Position numbers and translations under genes: made by a program
Notes under the pieces: model-generated
The model's input: the letters and a program-made list of their open reading frames with translations, nothing else
Told to the model about the DNA's origin: nothing
Databases searched by the model: none
NCBI RefSeq assembly: GCF_003815915.1
Contig: NZ_CP033929.1
Location: 3,410,001 to 3,474,000, forward strand
Origin: Chryseobacterium indoltheticum
GTDB taxonomy: Bacteria; Bacteroidota; Bacteroidia; Flavobacteriales; Weeksellaceae
Direction: 5' to 3'
Length of the DNA stretch: 64,000 bases
Shown here: positions 44,112 to 52,018 of the stretch, in pieces
How the letters are laid out: the number at the start of each line of letters is the position of its first letter
Position numbering within the stretch: the first letter of the stretch is position 1

Positions 44112-45023
44112 ATGCTAAAAGCTGAACAAATTACTAAAACCTACAATGCCGGAAAAAAGACCGCATTAGACGATTTTAGCATACACGTTCCGAAAGGAAG
44201 TATTTACGGTCTTCTAGGGCCAAACGGAGCAGGAAAAACTTCATTCATCCGAATAATCAATCAGATTACACAAGCCGATTCTGGGAACGTTTTCATTAAC
44301 GGAGAAAAACTGAATCCGAATCATATTAAAGACATCGGCTACATGCCGGAAGAACGTGGTCTTTATAAAAACATGAGCGTTGGAGATCAGATTCTTTACT
44401 TCGGTGAACTGAAAGGAATGACAAAAAATGATGCCCTGAATGAAGCAAAAAAATGGTTTGATAAACTCAATATCGATCAGTGGTGGAAGAAAAAACTGTC
44501 TGAACTGTCGAAAGGGATGGCTCAGAAAATACAGTTTGTTGTAACGGTTCTTCACAGACCCCATCTTTTAATTTTGGATGAACCGTTTTCAGGTTTTGAC
44601 CCGGTGAATGCCAATTTAATTAAAGATCAGATCATCGAACTTAAAAATAACGGAACCACTATTATTCTTTCTACACACAGAATGGAAAGTGTAGAAGAAA
44701 TGTGCGATTACGTAGCGTTGATCAATAATTCTAAAAAGATAATTGACGGAAGAGTTTTTGATGTTCGAGAAAAATTCAAGAAAAACATTTTTGGAATTAC
44801 TTTATCTGAAGTCAACGATGACCAGTTTGATCAGTTTAAAGACAAGTATGGAATTTTCAACATGACTAATGAAAACAATTTGGTTTCTTTTGATCTGAAA
44901 AACGAAGCAGATCAGAATAATATTCTTTTAGATTTGGTCAATGTAGGAAAAGTAAGATCTTTCGACGAAAGAATTCCGAGCATGAATGAAGTATTTATCA
45001 ATGCGGTAAGCAATCACTCTTAA
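44112..45023 (+). CDS. ABC transporter ATP-binding protein (NatA-like)
   Basis: This is a 303-residue ATPase of an ABC-2 type exporter. Walker A is GLLGPNGAGKTSFIRII, the Q-loop region IGYMPEERGLYKNM, the signature LSKGMAQKIQF, Walker B LLILDEPFSGFDP, and the H-loop STHRM. The C-terminal 90 residues form the DUF4162-like domain of NatA. The permease gene starts 4 nt after its stop. Substrate unknown; NatAB exports sodium in Bacillus, but this group is broad. Confidence 0.92.
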   Translation: MLKAEQITKTYNAGKKTALDDFSIHVPKGSIYGLLGPNGAGKTSFIRIINQITQADSGNVFINGEKLNPNHIKDIGYMPEERGLYKNMSVGDQILYFGELKGMTKNDALNEAKKWFDKLNIDQWWKKKLSELSKGMAQKIQFVVTVLHRPHLLILDEPFSGFDPVNANLIKDQIIELKNNGTTIILSTHRMESVEEMCDYVALINNSKKIIDGRVFDVREKFKKNIFGITLSEVNDDQFDQFKDKYGIFNMTNENNLVSFDLKNEADQNNILLDLVNVGKVRSFDERIPSMNEVFINAVSNHS

Positions 45024-45027
45024 TTTT

Positions 45028-46338
45028 ATGAACAATATTTTTTTAATTACAAAAAGGGAATTTCTTACGCAGGTTAAGAAAAAATCCTTCGTTATACTCA
45101 CTTTGCTGGCTCCGGTAATGATCATTGCTTTCGGAGCGGTTATCGGAATGATGTTTAAAGCCAATCAATCTCACAATGTGATTGAGGTGGTTGATAACAG
45201 CGGGCTTTTTAAAGGACAACTGAAGTCTGATGAGAAAATCAATTATGTTTTTATTCCTTCCGCTGAAGAACAGGCTAAAGTTAAAAACCTAAAAGGCAAC
45301 GAAAGTCTTGACGGAATTTTAATTCTTCCGGTTTTATCAGGCAATAATTTTGATGATTTAGAAAAAAGCACACGATTGGTTGTAAACACCAAAATAGGTT
45401 TTGATACCAAACAACAAATTATTTCAGACATTACAAATGTCATCAAAAAAGAGAAAATAAAAAAACTTGGAATTCAGGAAGCTCAACTTGCTGATCTTGA
45501 CAAAAGTTTCACTTTAAAAACCATCAATGTCTCTGAAGACAATAAAGAAGATTCAGATTTGGCATTTGGCGTAAAAAGCGCTTTGAGTATGGTTTTGATG
45601 TATGTAACATTTATGTTTATCATCATATATGGTGTACGTGTCATGCGAAGCGTTTTGGAAGAAAAAAACAACCGTGTTGTAGAGATTATCATTTCCTCTG
45701 TAAAACCTTTTGAATTGATGATGGGTAAAATTCTCGGAGTAACCATGGTTGCTTTAACGCAGTTTATTGTATGGATTATGATGTCTGTAGTCGGAGCTTT
45801 AGTTTTGAACACAGGATTTGCCTCACTTCAGAAAAATATTCCCGGAGGAAATGAAGAATTGATGAGCAAACTTGATATTGCACAAATTGCAACACAGGTT
45901 TCTCACAGTTTACTAGAATTAAATTTCCCGTTGATTATTTTTGTATTCATCGTATTTTTCCTTTTGGGATATATGTTTTACAGCTCTGTTTACGCTGCAA
46001 TTGGTTCAGCTGTTGACAATGAAACGGAAACGCAGCAGTTCACTTTATTTGCCATTCTTCCGCTTACCTTAGGGATGTACGGAAGTATTTCTGTAATCAA
46101 TAATCCTGACGGACCGGTTGGTTTCTGGATGTCGATTATTCCATTTACTTCACCTGTTGCGATGGTGGCGAGGATTCCGTTTGGAGTTCCGGCCTGGCAG
46201 ATTGCTTTGTCGATTGCTTTGCTTTTAGGAACAACTATATTTATGATTTTCCTAGCCGGAAAAATTTACCGAGTTGGAATTTTGATGTATGGAAATAAGG
46301 CGACCATGAAAGAAATCTGGAAGTGGATCAGAGGGTAA
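45028..46338 (+). CDS. ABC-2 type permease (NatB-like)
   Basis: This is a 436-residue inner-membrane permease that pairs with the preceding ATPase. One N-terminal helix (SFVILTLLAPVMIIAFGAVI, about 20-39), a large periplasmic domain (about 50-180) and five or six further helices from about 185 on match the ABC2_membrane_3 layout. RSVLEEKNNRVVEIIISSVK is the conserved coupling region. The function is export, substrate unknown. Confidence 0.9.
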   Translation: MNNIFLITKREFLTQVKKKSFVILTLLAPVMIIAFGAVIGMMFKANQSHNVIEVVDNSGLFKGQLKSDEKINYVFIPSAEEQAKVKNLKGNESLDGILILPVLSGNNFDDLEKSTRLVVNTKIGFDTKQQIISDITNVIKKEKIKKLGIQEAQLADLDKSFTLKTINVSEDNKEDSDLAFGVKSALSMVLMYVTFMFIIIYGVRVMRSVLEEKNNRVVEIIISSVKPFELMMGKILGVTMVALTQFIVWIMMSVVGALVLNTGFASLQKNIPGGNEELMSKLDIAQIATQVSHSLLELNFPLIIFVFIVFFLLGYMFYSSVYAAIGSAVDNETETQQFTLFAILPLTLGMYGSISVINNPDGPVGFWMSIIPFTSPVAMVARIPFGVPAWQIALSIALLLGTTIFMIFLAGKIYRVGILMYGNKATMKEIWKWIRG

Positions 46339-46499
46339 AACCTGCTGAGATCGCTAAGACTTTTTAATTATTATAAATATTTTTCGATCGCAAAGTCGTT
46401 TCACATAGCAATGGTTAGTCACATTAAAAAGAATAAAAAATACTAAGAATTTTTATACTATAAAAAGCAAAAAGCTACCAAGATATTTATAAAAACAAA

Positions 46500-46530
46500 A
46501 ATCCCGAAGTATAAACTTCGGGATTTTGTA
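46500..46530 (-). terminator. rho-independent terminator downstream of the PorT-like gene
   Basis: AATCCCGAAGT (46500-46510) pairs perfectly with ACTTCGGGATT (46515-46525), 4-nt loop. A-rich sequence on its left provides the T-run for minus-strand transcripts, and TTTTG on the right could also serve the ABC operon. Confidence 0.88.
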
Positions 46531-46548
46531 TATTTTGATTAAAAAATT

Positions 46549-47226
46549 TTATTCAAAAATATAGCTTAAAGTCAAACTGAGAACCTGCTCGGATTTCTTT
46601 TTAGCCGTATTGGGATCTTGCGTAAAACTTTCAACAAGATTAGGATACGTATTTGAAAGTCCTAAATCATATTTTAAAGCGAGTTCCAACTGTCTTTTGT
46701 AGCTATATCCTATTCCTGCACCAATGGCGAAATTAAAGCTATTTGCTTTACCATTAATCTTCGGATACTCAGGAACGGTTACATTAGGATCGTAATAAGG
46801 TCTTCCTACAGGAGCATTTTTTACATTCTGACTCAGCAAGAAATTAAATCTCGGACCAATTAATCCAAAAAATTCTGATTCTGCTTCAGAAAAATACCCT
46901 TTAAAGTAGATCGGAACGCTTAAATAGTTATTGGCATATACTGCATCATAACCATCAGCACCTTTCGAATCTTTATTTTTCCCTGACTCGCCGGCTCCGT
47001 AATACGTAACCTCGGGTTGCAAATAAAACTGATCTGCTCCACCCATTGGAATTAAAGCTAAAAGCCCGCCCTGAAAAGCAAATCTTGCTCCTGAAGGGTT
47101 GTGTGCATTTTTAACTCTGGAATAGTTTGCACCTGCTGTAAGACCAAATCTTGTACTTCTTAAATCGATTTGTGCGAACGATAAAAAAGAAAAGGCCAAT
47201 GCAGATGTTAATAAAATTTTTTTCAT
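46549..47226 (-). CDS. PorT family outer-membrane beta-barrel protein
   Basis: This 225-residue protein has a signal peptide (about 1-19, ending LSFAQ) and an eight-stranded barrel pattern (FGLTAGANYSRVKNAHNPSG, FYLQPEVTYYG, FGLIGPRFNFLLSQN, FAIGAGIGYSYKRQLELALK) ending in Phe-Glu. PorT is a T9SS-linked membrane protein, but this broad family has many paralogues and the T9SS role is not implied. The gene lies 18 nt after sucD and shares its operon. Confidence 0.8.
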   Translation of the reverse strand: MKKILLTSALAFSFLSFAQIDLRSTRFGLTAGANYSRVKNAHNPSGARFAFQGGLLALIPMGGADQFYLQPEVTYYGAGESGKNKDSKGADGYDAVYANNYLSVPIYFKGYFSEAESEFFGLIGPRFNFLLSQNVKNAPVGRPYYDPNVTVPEYPKINGKANSFNFAIGAGIGYSYKRQLELALKYDLGLSNTYPNLVESFTQDPNTAKKKSEQVLSLTLSYIFE

Positions 47227-47244
47227 ATCATATTTGTTTTTCGC

Positions 47245-48117
47245 TTATCCTAAGATCTTTGCTACAGTAGCACCAATGTCAGCAGGAGAATCTACAACGT
47301 TGATCCCGTTTTCTCTCATGATTTCCATTTTTGCCTGAGCTGTATCTTCATCACCACCAACGATTGCACCAGCGTGCCCCATTGTTCTTCCTTTAGGAGC
47401 AGTTTGCCCTGCGATGAAACCTACAACTGGTTTTGTAGAACCACTTGCTTTGTACCATCTTGCCGCTTCAGCTTCAAGACCACCACCGATCTCACCGATC
47501 ATTACAACCGCTTCAGTTTCAGGATCGTTGATGAATAATTCTAGAGCTTCTTTAGTTGTAGTTCCGATAATCGGGTCACCACCGATTCCGATTGCTGTAG
47601 AAATACCGTAACCAGCTCTTACCACCTGATCAGCAGCTTCGTAAGTAAGTGTTCCTGATTTTGAAACGATCCCTACTTTACCTTTTTTGAAAACGAAACC
47701 TGGCATAATACCAATTTTAGCTTCTTCAGAAGTGATGATTCCAGGACAGTTTGGTCCGATTAATCTGCACTCTCTGTCTGCAATATAAGATTTTACTTTT
47801 ACCATATCTGCAACAGGAATACCTTCTGTAATACAAACGATCACTTTGATACCTGCTTCAGCAGCTTCCATGATAGCATCTGCAGCAAATGCAGGCGGTA
47901 CGAAAATAATACTTACGTTGGCTCCAGCTTTTGATACAGCATCAGCTACCGTATTGAATACCGGCTTACCTAAATGCTCGCTTCCTCCTTTCCCCGGAGT
48001 AACACCACCAACTACGTTTGTTCCGTATTCGATCATCTGACCAGCGTGGAAAGTACCTTCGTTACCTGTAAATCCTTGTACAATTACTTTAGAATCTTTG
48101 TTTACTAAAATTGACAT
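47245..48117 (-). CDS. sucD: succinate-CoA ligase alpha subunit
   Basis: This is a 290-residue alpha subunit of succinyl-CoA synthetase, the substrate-level phosphorylation step of the TCA cycle. It has the CoA-binding Rossmann fold ([37 protein letters not shown]), [17 protein letters not shown] and the phosphohistidine loop [14 protein letters not shown]. The beta subunit gene is not in the window. A PorT-family gene follows directly. Confidence 0.96.
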   Translation of the reverse strand: MSILVNKDSKVIVQGFTGNEGTFHAGQMIEYGTNVVGGVTPGKGGSEHLGKPVFNTVADAVSKAGANVSIIFVPPAFAADAIMEAAEAGIKVIVCITEGIPVADMVKVKSYIADRECRLIGPNCPGIITSEEAKIGIMPGFVFKKGKVGIVSKSGTLTYEAADQVVRAGYGISTAIGIGGDPIIGTTTKEALELFINDPETEAVVMIGEIGGGLEAEAARWYKASGSTKPVVGFIAGQTAPKGRTMGHAGAIVGGDEDTAQAKMEIMRENGINVVDSPADIGATVAKILG

Positions 48118-48451
48118 TTTATTGTTTTTTAAATTTATTTATTTTAATGCTCACAAATTTACTTATTTTTCTTTGAATTTGAATAAAACCTTAATGTGAA
48201 TCTTAATTCCATTTTATGATATATAAGGTATCGGAAAATATAAAATCAAAAGTTTAATTGTATATGGGAAAAACAATCTATATAAAAACCATGTAAACCA
48301 AAACATAAATAACTGATTTACATGGTAATACAAATAAAAACTCGCTACCTCTTTATGATCGACGGTTTAAAAAAGAATATCAGATTCTGCGAAAAATTTG
48401 AAATAAGATGACAGCAAAGGCTTAGTGTGATTTAATTATTGTACGTTACCG
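48118..48451. other. upstream region of sucD without gene
   Basis: This is AT-rich spacer. It must hold the sucD promoter on the minus strand, but I see no clear box pair. No coding frame is convincing. Confidence 0.4.
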
Positions 48452-48721
48452 TTAAGCAAAATTGTTTAGCTCTGCTGAAAACTCTGCTGACTGTAAAAGA
48501 ATACAGTCAACATCACACTGAATGTCGGCTCAAATACTCGTAAAGTAATCCGGTTATGCACAAATACCATGTTGCTTCTCAATAAAATCATCTGTCACAG
48601 ATTAAATGTTAGCAATACCACTAAAACTACCGTCTGTCATACTCAAAATATGATCTATCTGCTTCGGAAAGTAATCTGTATGAATCGAAAAGCCGTCTTA
48701 TCTGGTCAGAAAGATGTAGTA
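48452..48721 (-). pseudogene. decayed gene remnant of unknown family
   Basis: One minus-strand frame of 90 codons has protein-like composition throughout but four internal stops. Readable pieces are DGFSIHTDYFPKQIDHILSM, TDGSFSGIANI, SVTDDFIEKQHGICA and ADIQCDVDCILLQSAEFSAE. A random AT-rich frame would not give such Cys/Asp/Gln-rich text. It may be part of a regulator or enzyme inactivated by nonsense mutations. I cannot name the family. Confidence 0.4.
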
Positions 48722-49145
48722 CTACCCTATTTTGTCTGATAGCATTTACTTTTTACTATTTGACAGTGCAATATGTTATGCTAAACAATCATCAAACACA
48801 TTGTGCATTTTACAGATATCGTCAAGTGACTGATTATTTACATTTTTGTATTCTTGCTTACCCTTAAAAATAATATTTAACCTCAGTTCGGGATAAGAGA
48901 TTCTGATAATAGTTTTTAAATCATTAAACGCAAAGATTTTATAATTAAACTTTCTAATTTTAGAAAGCAAAGGCAAATAAATTTGCTTCGCAAAGCTTGA
49001 GCAAAAGCTTTATAAAATCAACTTGTTGATTAATCTTTGCTTACTTTATTATAAGAGCATAAAATTTACCTTTGCGGCAAATATATAATAAACTAACGGT
49101 TAATATTTTACGATTATTACTTAACCCGAACTCAGGCTATTTATT
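48722..49145. other. spacer with nothing convincing
   Basis: A 66-codon minus-strand frame at 48776-48976 is present but ends in the decayed region and has no recognisable motif. A TACCTTTG box lies near 49069 on the plus strand without a gene behind it. Otherwise AT-rich sequence. Confidence 0.35.
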
Positions 49146-49194
49146 ATAAAAAATTTGTCTTTCCCAGCGATAAAAGAATGCTGGGAAAGACAAA
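49146..49194 (-). terminator. rho-independent terminator
   Basis: A perfect 15-bp stem TTTGTCTTTCCCAGC (49154-49168) / GCTGGGAAAGACAAA (49180-49194) is followed on the minus strand by a T-run. It serves the minus-strand gene at 49324-49995. Confidence 0.9.
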
Positions 49195-49200
49195 GAATTG

Positions 49201-49224
49201 TAAATAAATAAATAAATAAATAAA
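49201..49224. repeat. (TAAA)6 microsatellite
   Basis: Six perfect TAAA units lie downstream of the terminator, outside any gene. Such tracts can vary in length by slippage, but no promoter or reading frame depends on it here. Confidence 0.85.
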
Positions 49225-49323
49225 TACTGATATCAGGCTAACAAAGGCATTGCAGATATTTTCGAAAGATAATTAAATGCACAATGGTTAATTATCAGGT
49301 AATCAAATATCAGCCATTCTTTT

Positions 49324-49995
49324 TTAATTCTGTGATGGAATTTCATTATGGCGTATTCCGAGATCTGCTGTTTTACGGGAAATTTTGTAGTTCCCGTACA
49401 ATGAGGGATTTAGGATATCATACTTTTTCATCAGTCTGTCGAGCTTCTGTAAACATGTTCCTAATTTTTTAAATTCTGCTTTCAGATCCTGAGTGGCATT
49501 CTGGCTTGTATCGATACTTACCCCTGCGTCATACGCTTTGGCATCAAAATTATTAATAGCAGCCAACCACTGACTTGTTTCGGAAGCAGTTACATAGTCA
49601 GGACTAAGATTTCCGATATGATCATTGACCACATTATAAAGCCTGTTGCAATAAATTTTTGCTTCTACACCAGTCAATCCGTTAATTTTAGATTTACTCG
49701 TGGTAAGCTGTTTGCTCAACGGGCTGTCTTTATCATCAAAATAATCAGCAGCTGTATTGGCATACGCCACCGTAAGATTAATCATTAATGATCTTGCATC
49801 TGCTTTTAAACCTGTATTTGCTGTAGTATCGGTCGTCTGAATTGCCACTAAACTGTCGAGATGATCAACAATAGTATTCAGTTCTGAAATTCTTACTGTC
49901 ACAGGATTATTACCTGCGTATTTTGCCTGTTCAGCAGAAAAGAATTGTCGTAGAGTTTTGGCCATGTTCAGCCTGTTGGACTGTTTTGTCGTCAT
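49324..49995 (-). CDS. hypothetical helical protein
   Basis: This is a 223-residue soluble, almost entirely helical protein with no signal peptide. Visible parts are MTTKQSNRLNMAKTLRQFFS, VRISELNTIVDHLDSLVAIQ, a Thr/Ala-rich middle, and KLGTCLQKLDRLMKKYDILN near the end. I do not recognise a family; in size and helical make-up it resembles the DUF6261-like protein at 30058-30762. The ATG at 49995 is preferred over an upstream extension. A strong terminator follows. Confidence 0.7.
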   Translation of the reverse strand: MTTKQSNRLNMAKTLRQFFSAEQAKYAGNNPVTVRISELNTIVDHLDSLVAIQTTDTTANTGLKADARSLMINLTVAYANTAADYFDDKDSPLSKQLTTSKSKINGLTGVEAKIYCNRLYNVVNDHIGNLSPDYVTASETSQWLAAINNFDAKAYDAGVSIDTSQNATQDLKAEFKKLGTCLQKLDRLMKKYDILNPSLYGNYKISRKTADLGIRHNEIPSQN

Positions 49996-50367
49996 TGTGT
50001 TTTTATTTAAGAATAAGAACAAATTTAGAAAATATTTCGACATATTCAATATTAAACAATAATAATTAATAAATACACAAACATTCTACTTGATTGTTAT
50101 TAAATTTATTAGAAACAGAAATTAATTATTAAGCTTCGAAAGTCTCATCTTTTCTGTATTGTCCAATTGTGGAATGGAGATCAATACATAAATAAACCTA
50201 AATTTTTCAGTGCTTCATGATATAAAATAACACGTCATTTTTTGTCGCAACAATGATTTTCTTTTGCAGCATAAAATCATATACTTACAAGACTTGTATC
50301 AAACAGTTGTGACATGTGTTAAAAAAAGTTAAATTAGCAAAGTAATAATAATTAAAAAACGCAAATC
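49996..50367. other. spacer between divergent genes
   Basis: This is the promoter region for the helical protein (minus) and the toxin-locus operon (plus). It is AT-rich with no gene; no TAnnTTTG box stands out. Confidence 0.4.
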
Positions 50368-52014
50368 ATGAAAAAACTGTACATGAGTGCATTACTGCTA
50401 AGCAGTACCGCTATTCTAAATGCTCAGGAGGTGATATGGCAGAAAGATATTAAATCTTCTACTCAGGATTTTCTCTCGCAAGTCACCACGACAGTCGATC
50501 AGCAATATCTTATCACAGGGAGCAGTATTCAGGCAGCAGGTAAAACTGCAGTGTCATCTGTAGCTTCAAAGCAGAATAACGGCTACGATTTTCATCTCGT
50601 AAAACTCAATCAACAGGGAGAAGAAGTCTGGGAGAAATATTTCTCAGGAAAAAACCACGACTTTTTATCGGCAACGGTTGCTACGCAGGAAGGTGGATTT
50701 CTTTTGGCGGGAACGTCGCATTCGGGAAAAGGTTTAGATAAAAAAGATGCTTCTAAAGGTGGATCTGATATCTGGCTTATCAGAATTAATGAATTCGGAG
50801 ATGAATTGTGGCAAAAAACTTTAGGAACATCGCAGGATGAAGAAGCAAGATCTGTAATTCAGACCGCAGACTTTGGTTTTATGGTGGCAGGAAATGTTCA
50901 GAATTCAGCCAACGGATTCGGCTCTAAAGATGTGACCGTAACAAGGCTCGATAAAAGCGGAAAAGTTCTTTCAGAATTAATATTAGGAGGAAGAGGTTTG
51001 GATGAAGTGGAAAAGATGATTCCTACACCTGATGGAGGAGCGTTGCTGGGAGTATACTCTAGAAGTGGAAAGTTTATCAATGATAAGAGATCAATGATCA
51101 ATGATAAACCGTCGAGTAATAAAATCAACGATCAATTATCATCTATCAATTATTCCAAGTCCACTGAGAACTTTGGTGAAGGTGATTACTGGGTAATCAA
51201 GCTTAGCAAAGACAATAAAATAGAATGGGAAAAGAATTTTGGAGGTAAAGGAGATGATCATTTGAGAACAATGGTTTTTACTTCATCCGGATATATTATT
51301 GGTGGAGAATCAAGGTCGGAAAGATGGGGAAACAAAACCGTCGGAATTGAAGAAGGAACTGATGTTTGGCTGATTTCTTTAAACACAAAAGGAGATGAAC
51401 AGTGGCAGAAATCTTACAACTTTAAGAATCGAGATATTCTGATGGGGATGAATGTAATTAATAAGAGTCAGGATAAAAGAGAAAAGAACCAAGACCTAAC
51501 CAAAGGAATATTGTTGGGTGGTTACACTCAGGCTGAAGGAAGGATTGAAGCCGATGATGAAACATTCTGGATGCTTTATATTGACAATGAAGGCAACGAG
51601 CAATGGCGAAAACATGTGAAAGGAGAATCGAGAAAGAAAGAGGAAAGGCTTTCTGATCTGAAGATGAATAAGGATGGTTCTATTGTTTTAGCGGGAACAA
51701 GCGCTGAAGAACTAGGAAAAGAGAACTGGAAGATTGTAAAGTTGGGAGATTCGCAAATTGATCAGTTAATCGAAAAACAGAATATTAAAATCTATCCGAA
51801 TCCTGTGTCAGATTATGCTTACGTTGAAATTGGATTTGATTTCATGGAGGCTGATATTATTATTTACGATATGGGAGGCAGACAATTACAAAGTTTAAAA
51901 ACCAAGAATAAAGTGACTAAAATCAATACGCAGAACCTTATTCAGGGAGCTTATCTGATTGTGACAAAAACTGATACTGAGAAAACTGCGAATGCAAAAA
52001 TTATTAAAAAATAA
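50368..52014 (+). CDS. T9SS-exported repeat protein at the head of the RHS operon
   Basis: This is a 548-residue secreted protein. It has a signal peptide (about 1-19, ending ILNAQ), then a series of beta-propeller-like repeats each with a G-D-(D/E/L)-x-W core (FHLVKLNQQGEEVWEKYFSG, IWLIRINEFGDELWQKTLG, YWVIKLSKDNKIEWEKNFGG, VWLISLNTKGDEQWQKSYN), and a T9SS type A domain (IKIYPNPVSDYAYVEIGFDF). Residues about 230-263 are an Asn/Ser/Lys/Asp-rich insert absent from the other repeats. The next gene starts 4 nt after the stop, so it belongs to the toxin operon, perhaps as a surface partner. Confidence 0.85.
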   Translation: MKKLYMSALLLSSTAILNAQEVIWQKDIKSSTQDFLSQVTTTVDQQYLITGSSIQAAGKTAVSSVASKQNNGYDFHLVKLNQQGEEVWEKYFSGKNHDFLSATVATQEGGFLLAGTSHSGKGLDKKDASKGGSDIWLIRINEFGDELWQKTLGTSQDEEARSVIQTADFGFMVAGNVQNSANGFGSKDVTVTRLDKSGKVLSELILGGRGLDEVEKMIPTPDGGALLGVYSRSGKFINDKRSMINDKPSSNKINDQLSSINYSKSTENFGEGDYWVIKLSKDNKIEWEKNFGGKGDDHLRTMVFTSSGYIIGGESRSERWGNKTVGIEEGTDVWLISLNTKGDEQWQKSYNFKNRDILMGMNVINKSQDKREKNQDLTKGILLGGYTQAEGRIEADDETFWMLYIDNEGNEQWRKHVKGESRKKEERLSDLKMNKDGSIVLAGTSAEELGKENWKIVKLGDSQIDQLIEKQNIKIYPNPVSDYAYVEIGFDFMEADIIIYDMGGRQLQSLKTKNKVTKINTQNLIQGAYLIVTKTDTEKTANAKIIKK

Positions 52015-52018
52015 ACAC

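Noticed and set aside
48776..48976. 66-codon minus-strand frame
   Set aside because: It has no motif, no promoter or terminator, and adjoins a decayed region, so it was not listed as a gene.
49284..49472. 62-codon plus-strand frame
   Set aside because: It overlaps the real minus-strand gene antisense and lacks motifs.
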